34,419 nt of DNA from Tissierellia bacterium (GTDB lineage Bacteria > Bacillota > Clostridia > Tissierellales > Tepidimicrobiaceae). Position numbers and translations under genes: made by a program. Shown piece by piece: positions 9,275 to 18,793 of the stretch. Location: positions 1-34,419 of the forward strand of contig JAAZMA010000333.1 of NCBI GenBank assembly GCA_012799055.1, given 5' to 3'. Each line of letters begins with the position of its first letter. Position 1 is the first letter of the stretch. Under the pieces are notes generated by a model, which was not told the DNA's origin, did no database searches, and saw only the letters and a list, made by a program, of their open reading frames with translations.

Positions 9275-9922
9275 TTATTTTACTAATTTGTTGTTTTTCA
9301 TAGATAAATATTTTTCATCTATATATTCTATACTACTATCTCCACTGGTTAAATCTGTAATAGTTTTAATAAAGTAATCTGCTTCAGAAAATTTTATATA
9401 AACATATATATTTACTGCATCATCGTAAACAATATCCTCTATTAAAATTCCATTTGTTATTAAATAATTTTCTATCATTCCATATAAAGTATAATTAATT
9501 CTTATTTTTAATTTATGATGCAATACTTTCTCTATTATTATTCCAGAATCTAAAGCTATTTTAGCCCCTCTAGTATAAGCCCTAATAAGGCCACCACTTC
9601 CCAGTTTTATACCACCAAAATACCTTGTAACTACAACTACTATATTTCTCAAATCTTCTTTCTTTATTACTTCCAAAGTAGGTATGCCAGCAGTTCCAGA
9701 AGGCTCTCCATCATCACTAAATCTTTGAATATTACTATTTTTGCCAAGAACATAGGCATAGACATTATGAGTTGCATCCCTATGTTTTGTTTTAATTTTC
9801 TCTATAAAATCTAAGGCTTCTTCTTCTGAATTAATAGGCATTGCATATCCTATAAATCTAGATTTATTAATTATTATTTCATCCTCACCGTATCTATGTA
9901 TGGTTCTATAAATATTATCCAT
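9275..9922 (-). CDS. YigZ/IMPACT family protein
   Basis: RDATHNVYAYVLG, RFSDDGEPSGTAGIPTLEVI, VVVVTRYFGGIKLGSGGLIRAYT. Confidence 0.95.
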   Translation of the reverse strand: MDNIYRTIHRYGEDEIIINKSRFIGYAMPINSEEEALDFIEKIKTKHRDATHNVYAYVLGKNSNIQRFSDDGEPSGTAGIPTLEVIKKEDLRNIVVVVTRYFGGIKLGSGGLIRAYTRGAKIALDSGIIIEKVLHHKLKIRINYTLYGMIENYLITNGILIEDIVYDDAVNIYVYIKFSEADYFIKTITDLTSGDSSIEYIDEKYLSMKNNKLVK

Positions 9923-9955
9923 ATTCTTCTCCTTTCTTTAACATATATTATAGCA

Positions 9956-9990
9956 TAAAAATAAGCCAAGGATTTACCTTGACTTATTTT
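9956..9990 (-). terminator. rho-independent terminator
   Basis: AATAAGTCAAGG-TAAAT-CCTTGGCTTATTTTT on the minus strand, just after the Nudix gene. Confidence 0.8.
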
Positions 9991-9992
9991 TA

Positions 9993-10433
9993 CTATGCAT
10001 ATATTTCATCTATTTCAAATTCTTTAAATTCTAAATATTTCTTATAAGAGAGACTAACTAAGGATTTGTCTTGATTATAAGTTATCATATTAATAGCCTT
10101 GTCTACAGGATAAAAACCTCCATCTTTAAAGCCTTCCTCTTCATTTACTAAGTAATCCCCACTTAATGCTTCCATTACATACCATATAATTTTATTGTAA
10201 ACTTCTTGTTTCCTAGTTAAAGAAAAAAATTCGTAACTAGTCTCACCAGCAGTAGAAACAATTTTGGCATCTACGCCTGTTTCATACTTTACACGACTTA
10301 TAGCCGTATCAGTTGGTAGAGAACTATTACGAATTTTCCCCTTAGGAAGTACCCATTCATTTTTTTCATTTTTTAAAATAAAAACCTCGTTCCCATGAAA
10401 AACCACACCACCTGCACAATTTCTTACAATCAT
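9993..10433 (-). CDS. NUDIX hydrolase
   Basis: AGGVVFHGNEVFILKNEKNEWVLPKGKI... Nudix N-terminal fold; the Nudix box itself looks divergent (AISRVKYETGVDA). Confidence 0.82.
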   Translation of the reverse strand: MIVRNCAGGVVFHGNEVFILKNEKNEWVLPKGKIRNSSLPTDTAISRVKYETGVDAKIVSTAGETSYEFFSLTRKQEVYNKIIWYVMEALSGDYLVNEEEGFKDGGFYPVDKAINMITYNQDKSLVSLSYKKYLEFKEFEIDEIYA

Positions 10434-10522
10434 TAGAACCAGCCTCCTTTATATTCTTATTATTAATATACCCAAATTGAACTTTTTATTCAATTCTTTT
10501 CTAAAAAAACTGAATATTATAA

Positions 10523-11803
10523 TTAAAAGATATACTCTAAATATCTTTCATAATCGATTTTATTAATACTAAGACTTAATTCTGTACCATCATATCCATA
10601 TTTAATATAATCCACATTATAATTATCTAAAAAATAATTTACTAACTCCTGTTTATCATAAGGTATTTTTAAATTAACTTCCCTATATTCTTGTGGTAAA
10701 TTATCCTCTATTAGATGTAATAATTTCTCTAAATTAGTAGAATTTTTACTGGAAATAAATACTTTTTTATCCACATACCTACTGTCATATATTAAATCAT
10801 CAATTTTTACTTTATCCATTTTGTTAAATACAGTAATAATAGGTTTGTCTATTACTTCTAATTCTTCTAATATATTATAGGTAGTCTTAATTTGAATATC
10901 TAAATCTTCATTAGAAGCATCTACTACATGCAATAATAAATCTGCATATTGTACTTCTTCCAGTGTACCCTTAAAGGCTTCTATTAAATGGGTGGGTAAT
11001 TTGCTTACAAATCCAACAGTATCAGTAATTAAAAAATTTTGTCCATTAGGTAATTGTGCTTTTCGTAATGAAGTATCTAAAGTTGCAAACAACATATCAT
11101 ACACAAATACTTTTTTATTTTCATTGAAATCTTCACTTTGTTCAATTAGTTTATTTAATAATGTGGATTTACCTGCATTGGTATACCCAACTAATGCTAC
11201 AATGGGAAGATTAGAATCTTCTCTTCTTTTTCGCTTAATAGCTCTAGCTTTTTCAGCATCTTTTAGGGCTTTTTCAATATTATATATTTCTCTTAAAACA
11301 TGTCTCCTATCTGTTTCTAACTTTTGTTCACCAGGTCCCCTAGTACCAATGCCTCCACCTTCTCTAGAAAGATAATCCCTAAAACCAACTAATCTCGGTA
11401 GCCTATACTTTAATTGAGCTAGTTTTACCTGTAATTTCCCTTCTTTAGAGCTGGCCCTATTGGCAAATATATCTAATATTAAATTAGTCCTGTCAACAAT
11501 TTTTCTATCTATAATTTTTTCTAAATTTCTAAGCTGGGCTCCTGATAATTCATCATTAAATACAACTAATTCAATATCTAATTCTTCACAATAATTTTTA
11601 ATCTCCTTAGCCTTTCCCTTACCTATAAAATAAGCAGAGTCTATAGAAGATTTCCTTTGAATAATTCTATTTATTACCTCTCCTCCAGCTGCATAAACTA
11701 ATTCTTCTAATTCATCCATAGAATTATCTATATTAATAGTATCTGTTGTTAATTCAACTCCTACAATTAAAGTCCTTTCCCTATTTTTGTCTCTTTCTAT
11801 CAA
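10523..11803 (-). CDS. hflX: GTPase HflX
   Basis: GGGIGTRGPGEQKLETDRR, ALVGYTNAGKSTLLNKL, ITDTVGFVSKLPTHLIEAFKGTLEE; TTG start implied. Confidence 0.97.
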   Translation of the reverse strand: MIERDKNRERTLIVGVELTTDTINIDNSMDELEELVYAAGGEVINRIIQRKSSIDSAYFIGKGKAKEIKNYCEELDIELVVFNDELSGAQLRNLEKIIDRKIVDRTNLILDIFANRASSKEGKLQVKLAQLKYRLPRLVGFRDYLSREGGGIGTRGPGEQKLETDRRHVLREIYNIEKALKDAEKARAIKRKRREDSNLPIVALVGYTNAGKSTLLNKLIEQSEDFNENKKVFVYDMLFATLDTSLRKAQLPNGQNFLITDTVGFVSKLPTHLIEAFKGTLEEVQYADLLLHVVDASNEDLDIQIKTTYNILEELEVIDKPIITVFNKMDKVKIDDLIYDSRYVDKKVFISSKNSTNLEKLLHLIEDNLPQEYREVNLKIPYDKQELVNYFLDNYNVDYIKYGYDGTELSLSINKIDYERYLEYIF

Positions 11804-11862
11804 TATATCACCCTTTCATATAATGAATTTTCTTTACTTTATTATACCATTTTTGTTTTCTT

Positions 11863-12516
11863 TTATCTAATTATGTTTAACATTTTATCACTGGGCACAT
11901 TTACATATTGTTCAGGTACATCCCCTACAATAATCGTCTCTGCTATGGGGATATTAGTAGTAATTCTTAAATTTTCTGTAACTAATGGAACTATCATTTT
12001 TATATCTGTCATCACAATAATGTAAATTCTATGTCTCGTTTGATTTATTCCTGAAGACTCAAATTCTGTGGCAAAATCTACAGATACTGCACCTTGGGGA
12101 ATTATTTGAATACCAATACTTGGTAGTGTTAAAATTTGTGTATTAAATGCATTGCTTAAAGGTACTTTTATTTTCGTTTTAGACATTTTTTGCAATTGTT
12201 CTTGAACTTCTAAGGCTACTTCTGCTGCAATACTATTCATTAATATAGTATTAGCTTGCATTAAGGTTACTTTTCCTTCATTATCATATTTTACAAATAT
12301 AAGGTCATTATAGTTTATATCTCTCTTTATTTTTACCCTTATGGTATCATTAATAGTTTGGGTAGTTACAGATCTTGCCCTAATTTCTGATATAGCTACA
12401 ACTGTAGGCCTAATATTTTTGTCTATAAGTCTGTATAAGTATAATAAAAGTAAAATTACGGCAATAATCCCTAGTAAGGACTTTTTCCTTCTATTTAAAT
12501 AAAAATTGTATTTCAC
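11863..12516 (-). CDS. yunB: sporulation protein YunB
   Basis: 217 aa; N-terminal TM, RPTVVAISEIRARSVTTQTIN, FESSGINQTRHRIYI, VPLVTENLRITTNIPIAETIIVGDVPEQYVN. Confidence 0.92.
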   Translation of the reverse strand: MKYNFYLNRRKKSLLGIIAVILLLLYLYRLIDKNIRPTVVAISEIRARSVTTQTINDTIRVKIKRDINYNDLIFVKYDNEGKVTLMQANTILMNSIAAEVALEVQEQLQKMSKTKIKVPLSNAFNTQILTLPSIGIQIIPQGAVSVDFATEFESSGINQTRHRIYIIVMTDIKMIVPLVTENLRITTNIPIAETIIVGDVPEQYVNVPSDKMLNIIR

Positions 12517-12587
12517 TATTTATCCCCCCTAATATATAATATATGTATAAAATATTAATTAAGATATTTTAAATAAATATCCCATTA

Positions 12588-12616
12588 TTAACATTATTAT
12601 CTTTGTATGGTATAAT
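12588..12616 (+). promoter_or_regulatory. sigmaA-type promoter for the PBP gene
   Basis: TTAACA (12588-12593), 17-nt spacer, TATAAT (12611-12616), 43 nt before the start codon. Confidence 0.75.
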
Positions 12617-12658
12617 TGATTTGTTTACTACCTTTTTCTTAATTAAGGAGGTATTTTA

Positions 12659-15625
12659 ATGTCAGAAAATCAGAGAAATAAAACAGAAAATAGAAAAAAA
12701 GATAAGGTAAAAAAGAAAAAAAGTAAAAAAGGATTGAAAATATTTTTATTAATAGTACTTATGTTAGTGGTAATTGCAGCAGGAGCCACAATAGGTATTG
12801 TAATTGGAATTGCAAAAGACGCACCAGAAATTGATCCAACTAATATATACTCTTTATTGAGCCAAACTTCTTTTATAGTAGATCAAGAGGGAAATCCATT
12901 AGAAAAGGTTCAAAATGTAGATGCTGAGTATAGAACTATAGTGAGTTTAGATAAAATCCCTCAACATTTACAAGATGCTTTTATTGCCATAGAGGATGAA
13001 AGATTTTTATCCCATATTGGAGTAGACCCAAGAGGTATATTAAGTGCTTTATGGGACAATATAAAAGCTGGTCATACTGTAAGAGGCGCCAGTACCATAA
13101 CTCAACAATTGGCTAGAAATCTTTATCTTTCCAATGAAGTAAAATTAGACAGAAAAATTAAAGAAGCCTATTTAGCATTGCAAATAGAAAAAGCCTTAAC
13201 TAAAAATCAAATTCTAGAAGCTTATTTAAACAGAATATTTTTAGGTCAAGGTGCCTATGGAGTTCAAGAAGCAGCTCAAACTTATTTTTCAAAAGATGTT
13301 GAGGATTTAACCCTTGGAGAAGCTGCTACCTTTGCTGCCATAGTTAAATCTCCTACTAAATATACACCTTATCAAACTATTAGACCAGAGGATTTTAATA
13401 GTGAAAAGCATATTGAAGTAGGTCGTGTGGATATATTAGGAGAACAATATATAGCAGTTTTCAATCCAGAAGCAGTAAATCGTCAACAAATTGTATTAGC
13501 AAAGATGTTGGAATTAGGTAAAATTACTCAAGAAGAATATGAAGCTGCATTAAATGAAGATCTTCTTTCTAGCTTAAAACCAGGTCAAAAAAAGATAAAA
13601 GGTATTTCTTCTTATTTTAATGACTATATAAAGGTACAAGTAATTGATGTTTTAATGGATGAATTAGGATATTCTAGAGAAGAAGCAGAAAAAGAGCTAT
13701 ATACTGGTGGGCTTAAAATATACTCTACTATGGATTTAGAATTACAAAAAGAATTAGAAGATGTATATAATAATTTTACTGAAATACTATTGGGAGACCC
13801 TGAAAAAATTAAAGGTCCTGCATTAATCACTTGGAGATTAAACAGTGAAGGTAATATTATTGATGATAAGAAAAAAGTTATATTTTATAAAAAAGAAAAT
13901 TTATTAGATGAAAATTATAATCTTATAATAGAAGAAGGCAGTTTTGAATTAGTAGATGGGAATTTAGTATTAAATAGTAAAAAACTTACTCCCCAGCAAA
14001 ATAATGTAGATATAGCAGACTATTACACCATAGATGCAAAGAAAAACTTAGTAACCCATAGAGTTGGCGTTTTATCATTGCCAGAAAAAGATTTTAATAT
14101 TACAGAAGAAAAAGCCATAGTAATATCAAAAAATTTCCTAAAAAATAATTCAGATTTTTACTCAATTAATGAAGAAGGAAATTTAACTATAAATGAAAAA
14201 TATTTTTATAGACATGAGGATGGCATAGTTCAACCTCAATCAGCTACTGTAATAATGGATTATACAACTGGTGAAATTAAGGCCTTAGTTGGAGGTAGAG
14301 ATGTGGAAGGTGCCCGTATATTAAATCGTGCTACTTCTGCACCTAGACAACCTGGCTCTACTATTAAACCATTATCGGCTTATTTACCTGCATTGGACAA
14401 CGGCTTTACAGCAGCAACTCCAATTGATGATATTCCTTTTTATAATCATAATGGAGAATTGTGGCCTTCTAACTGGTATTCAGGATATAAAGGAATCCAT
14501 ACCCTAAGAAAATCTGTAGAACAATCAGTAAATGTAAATTCAGTTAAAGTAGTTGAAGCTATAGGAGTTAAAACCTCAACAGAATATTTGTCTAGAATGG
14601 GTATTATTGATAAAGAAAATCCTTCTAAGGATAATTTTGTTACAGCAGCAGAAAATTCAGCTAATAATGATGAAAACTTATCTGCCTTAGGATTAGGAGG
14701 AATGACAAAGGGTCTTACACCTTTAGAAATGACTGCAGCCTATGGTTCAATTGCCAATAGTGGTGTGTATGTAAAACCTATTTCCTTTAATAAAATTCTA
14801 GACAAAGATGATAATATATTATTGGAAATTAAACCTAATAAAAATACTGTTGTCTCAAAGGAAGTAGCCTTTGTAATGTCTGATATTTTAAGGACAACTG
14901 TAGCAAATGGTATTGCAGGTAGAGCTCAAGTTCCAAATATGCCTACTGCTGGTAAAACTGGTACTACCCAAGATAAATCTGATGCTTGGTTTGTAGGATA
15001 TACTCCATATTATGTGGCAGGCATTTGGATTGGTAATGATACACCTCAAATTAAATTAAATCAAGGCAGTGCCATGGCAGCTCAATTATGGAAAATAATT
15101 ATGACTAGGGTACACGAAGGTTTAGAAACAAAACAATTTGAAAAGCCAGATGGATTAATTACAGTTTCTGTTTGTTCTCAATCTGGTAAATTGCCTACAG
15201 AATTATGTAGTTTAGACCCAAGGGGAAGCACTATTATTTCTGAGATATTTGTACAAGGAACTCAACCGACGGAATTTTGTGAAACCCATGTAGAAGTTGG
15301 AATAGATACAGAAACAGGTAAAATTGCCAATGAATTTTGTCCAGAAGATAATATTGAGACTAAAATATTTATAAGAAGAGAACCTCCTTATAATCCAGAA
15401 GAACATAATGGTATATTACCTCAAGACTATCGGTTTACTGCACCAACTGAAATTTGCGATGTGCATAATGAAGATACTGTAATTGAAGATGATGAGGACA
15501 ATGATGAAGAAGATGAAGAAGATGTTGATGTAGATTTACCACCAATAGATGATGAAGAGGACAATGACGAAGATAACGGAAATAGCGAAAATAACGAAGA
15601 AGATACAAATGGTGATAATGATTAA
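12659..15625 (+). CDS. class A penicillin-binding protein (PBP1A family)
   Basis: 988 aa; glycosyltransferase 51 motifs (EDERFLSHIGVDPRG, GASTITQQLARN) and transpeptidase motifs (PGSTIKP, SVN, AGKTGTT); long acidic C-terminal tail. Confidence 0.95.
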   Translation: MSENQRNKTENRKKDKVKKKKSKKGLKIFLLIVLMLVVIAAGATIGIVIGIAKDAPEIDPTNIYSLLSQTSFIVDQEGNPLEKVQNVDAEYRTIVSLDKIPQHLQDAFIAIEDERFLSHIGVDPRGILSALWDNIKAGHTVRGASTITQQLARNLYLSNEVKLDRKIKEAYLALQIEKALTKNQILEAYLNRIFLGQGAYGVQEAAQTYFSKDVEDLTLGEAATFAAIVKSPTKYTPYQTIRPEDFNSEKHIEVGRVDILGEQYIAVFNPEAVNRQQIVLAKMLELGKITQEEYEAALNEDLLSSLKPGQKKIKGISSYFNDYIKVQVIDVLMDELGYSREEAEKELYTGGLKIYSTMDLELQKELEDVYNNFTEILLGDPEKIKGPALITWRLNSEGNIIDDKKKVIFYKKENLLDENYNLIIEEGSFELVDGNLVLNSKKLTPQQNNVDIADYYTIDAKKNLVTHRVGVLSLPEKDFNITEEKAIVISKNFLKNNSDFYSINEEGNLTINEKYFYRHEDGIVQPQSATVIMDYTTGEIKALVGGRDVEGARILNRATSAPRQPGSTIKPLSAYLPALDNGFTAATPIDDIPFYNHNGELWPSNWYSGYKGIHTLRKSVEQSVNVNSVKVVEAIGVKTSTEYLSRMGIIDKENPSKDNFVTAAENSANNDENLSALGLGGMTKGLTPLEMTAAYGSIANSGVYVKPISFNKILDKDDNILLEIKPNKNTVVSKEVAFVMSDILRTTVANGIAGRAQVPNMPTAGKTGTTQDKSDAWFVGYTPYYVAGIWIGNDTPQIKLNQGSAMAAQLWKIIMTRVHEGLETKQFEKPDGLITVSVCSQSGKLPTELCSLDPRGSTIISEIFVQGTQPTEFCETHVEVGIDTETGKIANEFCPEDNIETKIFIRREPPYNPEEHNGILPQDYRFTAPTEICDVHNEDTVIEDDEDNDEEDEEDVDVDLPPIDDEEDNDEDNGNSENNEEDTNGDND

Positions 15626-15665
15626 AACAAAATAACTACCTTTTAAAAGGTAGTTATTTTGTTTT
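15624..15665. terminator. bidirectional terminator, 42-bp perfect palindrome
   Basis: AAAACAAAATAACTACCTTTT/AAAAGGTAGTTATTTTGTTTT between the convergent PBP gene and spoVAEb. Confidence 0.85.
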
Positions 15666-16007
15666 TGGCTCTGAAACTATGGACATAATATAGCCAAATA
15701 ATATGGCTGCTGCTATTCCACCACCAGCAGCTTCAATTCCACCAGAAAATACACCTATTATCCCTTTAGACTTAGCACCTTCAATAGCACCCTTACTTAG
15801 TGCATAACCAAATCCAGATATAGGAACTGTAGCTCCAGCTTCCCCGTATTTTACTAAAGGTTCATATAATCCTATAGCTCCAAGTAATACTCCTGATGTT
15901 AAAAATATAACTAAAATATGTGCTGGGGTTAATTTAGTTACATCCAATATAATTTGCCCTATTATACATATTAATCCTCCCACTAAAAAAGCCTTTAAAT
16001 ACTCCAT
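15654..16007 (-). CDS. spoVAE: stage V sporulation protein AE (SpoVAEb type)
   Basis: 117 aa; LVGGLICIIGQIILD, YEPLVKYGEAGATVPISGFGYALSKGAIEGAKSKG. Confidence 0.93.
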   Translation of the reverse strand: MEYLKAFLVGGLICIIGQIILDVTKLTPAHILVIFLTSGVLLGAIGLYEPLVKYGEAGATVPISGFGYALSKGAIEGAKSKGIIGVFSGGIEAAGGGIAAAILFGYIMSIVSEPKTK

Positions 16008-16017
16008 ATAATCCCTC

Positions 16018-17037
16018 CTAAACTACTAAATTATCTATAGTTACTGCATGGGCAATTCCTGGGATAGATTCTCCTTGTAATGTTATTATTGGGGAATGTA
16101 ATGCACCTGTTGCTACTAATAATACTCTATCTAAATTTCCCTTTATCATTTCCTTATAAATATATCCATTAAAAACTACAGCAGCACATCCACATCCAGA
16201 ACCACCAGCATGAGTATCTTGTTCTGCTCTATCAAATATTTTTATACCACAATCGGAATAATTATTAGTAAGATCAAAACCTTCTTTTTTCATTAAATCC
16301 AATAGTATTTTTTTACCTACTAATCCTAAATCACCAGTTATAATTAAATCATAATCATCTGGTGTATAGCCTGTGTCTTTAAAATGTTGACTTATAGTAT
16401 CTATGGCAGCAGGAGCCATTGCACCTCCCATATTGTTTACATCTTTTATGCCTAAATCTAGTATTTTCCCAGTAGTAATATATGTGATATAAGGGCCATT
16501 ACCTGTAGATGATAGTACAGTAGCACCAGCACCAGTTACAGTCCATTGGGAAGAAAACTTTCTCTGATTTCCATATTCTAAGGGAAATCTAAATTGTCTT
16601 TCTGCAGATGAAAAATGACTAGAAGTAGCACATACGACTTTGTCTGCAAATCCTCCATCTACTATCATGGCTCCTAAACTTAGGGATTCTGCCATAGTAG
16701 AGCACGCACCATATAATCCAAAATATGGAATTTCCAACTGTCTAGCTGTATAGGATGAACTAATAATTTGATTTAATAAATCTCCAGAAAATAAATATTC
16801 TATATCTTTTGGAGATAAGTTTGCATTGGTAATGGCTAGTTTAATGGCTTCTTCTTGAATTTTAGACTCAGATTTTTCAAAAGATTCCTGTCCCCATAAA
16901 TCATCCTCTAAAATTATATCAAAGTAATTTTTTAAAGGCCCATCTCCTTCCTTTGGTCCAACTACTGAAGCAGTACCAATAATAGATGGAGGATTTGACA
17001 TTTTTACAGTTTGAGAACCAATTCGCTTCATAGCCAT
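16018..17037 (-). CDS. spoVAD: stage V sporulation protein AD
   Basis: 339 aa; thiolase-like fold; GACSTMAESLSLGAMIVDGG, QWTVTGAGATVLS, HAGGSGCGCAAVVFNGYI. Confidence 0.96.
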   Translation of the reverse strand: MAMKRIGSQTVKMSNPPSIIGTASVVGPKEGDGPLKNYFDIILEDDLWGQESFEKSESKIQEEAIKLAITNANLSPKDIEYLFSGDLLNQIISSSYTARQLEIPYFGLYGACSTMAESLSLGAMIVDGGFADKVVCATSSHFSSAERQFRFPLEYGNQRKFSSQWTVTGAGATVLSSTGNGPYITYITTGKILDLGIKDVNNMGGAMAPAAIDTISQHFKDTGYTPDDYDLIITGDLGLVGKKILLDLMKKEGFDLTNNYSDCGIKIFDRAEQDTHAGGSGCGCAAVVFNGYIYKEMIKGNLDRVLLVATGALHSPIITLQGESIPGIAHAVTIDNLVV

Positions 17038-17041
17038 TATA

Positions 17042-17491
17042 TCACCTTCCTTTTGTTAATATTAAATATAATATGCCTACAATAATAGAAGAACCAATGC
17101 CATAAACTAATACAGGCCCTGCTATACTAAACATTCTGGCAGCTACTCCAAAAATATATCCTTCTTTTTTAAATTCCATAGCAGGAGATACTATGGAATT
17201 TGCAAAACCTGTTATAGGTACTGCTGCTCCTGCACCTCCAATTTTCCCTATTTTGTCGTATATTCCTATTCCAGTTAAAAAAGCGCCAATTAAAATTAAT
17301 ATAATAGAGGTGCCTGTAGCTACCATTTTTTCATCTAATCCAAATTTAAATAGACTATTTCTAATTATTTGTCCCAATGTACAAATTGTTCCTCCTACTA
17401 AAAAAGCAAATAATATATTTTTAAAATATGTAGGTTTTGGGACTTTTTGCTCTGCATATTTTTGATATTCTTTTTTATTCATCTTATCCAT
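17042..17491 (-). CDS. spoVAC: stage V sporulation protein AC
   Basis: 149 aa; AFLVGGTICTLGQIIRN, GAGAAVPITGFANSIVSPAMEFKKEG. Confidence 0.95.
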   Translation of the reverse strand: MDKMNKKEYQKYAEQKVPKPTYFKNILFAFLVGGTICTLGQIIRNSLFKFGLDEKMVATGTSIILILIGAFLTGIGIYDKIGKIGGAGAAVPITGFANSIVSPAMEFKKEGYIFGVAARMFSIAGPVLVYGIGSSIIVGILYLILTKGR

Positions 17492-17503
17492 ATAATCACT
17501 CCT

Positions 17504-17920
17504 CTAATATTTTAAAAAAGCTAAGAAATAGAACAAAGAACCAAATACTTTCCCTAGTATCAATGCAATAATAATATAAATTAGCTCATGCTTTACCTTA
17601 AATTTCTTTGCAAAAACAGGTATGACATTTAATACCTCTGCTAAAGCTGATGTAAATAATCCTAAAAAAACTCCAGATAATATACCTATTAAAATAATTA
17701 TTAATTTATTTAATCTAAAATTAATATCTGAATAATATAGAACAGAGCCTGTAACAGCTCCTACTACCATACAATATTCATAAAACACTATATTATCCCA
17801 TGTCTCAGTAATCTGTGCAATTCTTGCCACAAATTTAAGTAATGTAAAAAATGCAGCAATAGCACTTCCTACAGTAATTCCTCCAGAGATTCCAATTAAT
17901 ATTACTAATATGATCTTCAA
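17504..17920 (-). CDS. spoVAB: stage V sporulation protein AB
   Basis: 138 aa membrane protein between spoVAA and spoVAC; GISGGITVGSAIAAFFTLL.. and GVFLGLFTSALAEVLNVIPVFAKKF. Confidence 0.92.
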   Translation of the reverse strand: MKIILVILIGISGGITVGSAIAAFFTLLKFVARIAQITETWDNIVFYEYCMVVGAVTGSVLYYSDINFRLNKLIIILIGILSGVFLGLFTSALAEVLNVIPVFAKKFKVKHELIYIIIALILGKVFGSLFYFLAFLKY

Positions 17921-17933
17921 GGATTCACCACCA

Positions 17934-18557
17934 TTATGATTTGTTTTTTTGCTTTAATTCGTGAAGTATATTATCTTCTATATCCTTATCATATAAATAT
18001 AGTTCCAACTCCATGGGCCCAGGCTCTTGCTTTCTTCTTTTACTAAAGCTAAATATTCGACTAAAAAATGCATACATACCTAAACCTATTCCCAAGGAAA
18101 AAGATATATTTAGAGATAAAGGGTCTTTTTTCTTTTCTCCAGTCATTATTAAAAACATTTTTTCCAAGGTACCCTTCATATTTACATCTTCATAAAAATA
18201 AACAATAGCCATTGCTGCACCTAAAAATAATATTATGGCAACAAAAACTACTTTTAACACATTGAATATTTGAGAAAACTGTTCCTGGCCTTTTATTTCT
18301 AATAGTACATCTGGTCCACCTATAATATTTAAATCTATATTTTCCACTGAATTTAATATCTTAGCTATTATTTCATTACCAGTAATATAGTCATAGCTTT
18401 CCTTGTCCTGTCCATTATACACTCTAGTATTCTCTACCTTTTTTTTAATATTTTCATTTATGCAATAAACTTCTCCAATATCCTTTACATATACATGAGT
18501 GTTTAAATCTACAGAATACTTAGTCTCTAAATTAATATATACCTGTTCCTTTTCCAT
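17934..18557 (-). CDS. spoVAA: stage V sporulation protein AA
   Basis: Start chosen at ATG 18557 (GAGGTGA RBS); position in operon, GPDVLLEIKG and C-terminal TM region. Confidence 0.88.
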   Translation of the reverse strand: MEKEQVYINLETKYSVDLNTHVYVKDIGEVYCINENIKKKVENTRVYNGQDKESYDYITGNEIIAKILNSVENIDLNIIGGPDVLLEIKGQEQFSQIFNVLKVVFVAIILFLGAAMAIVYFYEDVNMKGTLEKMFLIMTGEKKKDPLSLNISFSLGIGLGMYAFFSRIFSFSKRRKQEPGPMELELYLYDKDIEDNILHELKQKNKS

Positions 18558-18562
18558 TTCTA

Positions 18563-18715
18563 TCACCTCATATTTATATTATCTACATATCTAGCTCTTT
18601 TAGGTACCTCTTTATTTATGCCTAATTCTCCATACCAAATAAATATAATTAGTGTTAATATAAATATAATTAAGATTGTAATTATACCACTTTTAATTTT
18701 TCTTTTAGTAATCAT
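18563..18715 (-). CDS. small single-TM protein (50 aa) between sigF and spoVAA
   Basis: ATG at 18715 with GGAGTG RBS; MITKRKIKSGIITILIIFILTLIIFIWYGELGINKEVPKRARYVDNINMR; stop TGA lies in the spoVAA RBS. Not in the supplied ORF track. Confidence 0.65.
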   Translation of the reverse strand: MITKRKIKSGIITILIIFILTLIIFIWYGELGINKEVPKRARYVDNINMR

Positions 18716-18736
18716 ATAATCACTCCAATCTATATT

Positions 18737-18766
18737 TATTATTCCTTTATATAAAAATTTAATTCA
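18737..18766 (-). promoter_or_regulatory. putative sigmaF/sigmaG-type promoter for small ORF-spoVA operon
   Basis: Minus strand TGAATT (18761-18766), 17-nt spacer, AATAATA (18737-18743); similar to forespore sigma consensus. Confidence 0.5.
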
Positions 18767-18767
18767 A

Positions 18768-18793
18768 AAAAATAAGGCATGATTTCATGCCTC
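18768..18793 (-). terminator. terminator after sigF
   Basis: GAGGCATG-AAAT-CATGCCTTATTTTTTT on the minus strand, containing the sigF stop region. Confidence 0.75.

Noticed and set aside
9159-9377. Plus-strand ORF across the CoA-binding/yigZ junction
   Set aside because: Covers an intergenic spacer and antisense of two genes; no RBS or domain.
10992-11375. Plus-strand ORF opposite hflX, plus similar ORFs at 13624-13830, 15212-15406, 17193-17465, 18013-18195, 21809-22051, 22781-23020, 25956-26171, 27050-27232, 27229-27453, 31158-31397, 31650-31874
   Set aside because: All lie antisense to or in another frame of well-supported genes and lack recognisable domains.
12540-12600. sigmaE promoter upstream of yunB
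   Set aside because: A CATATATT -10-like sequence exists but no -35 at proper spacing; too weak to list as a feature.
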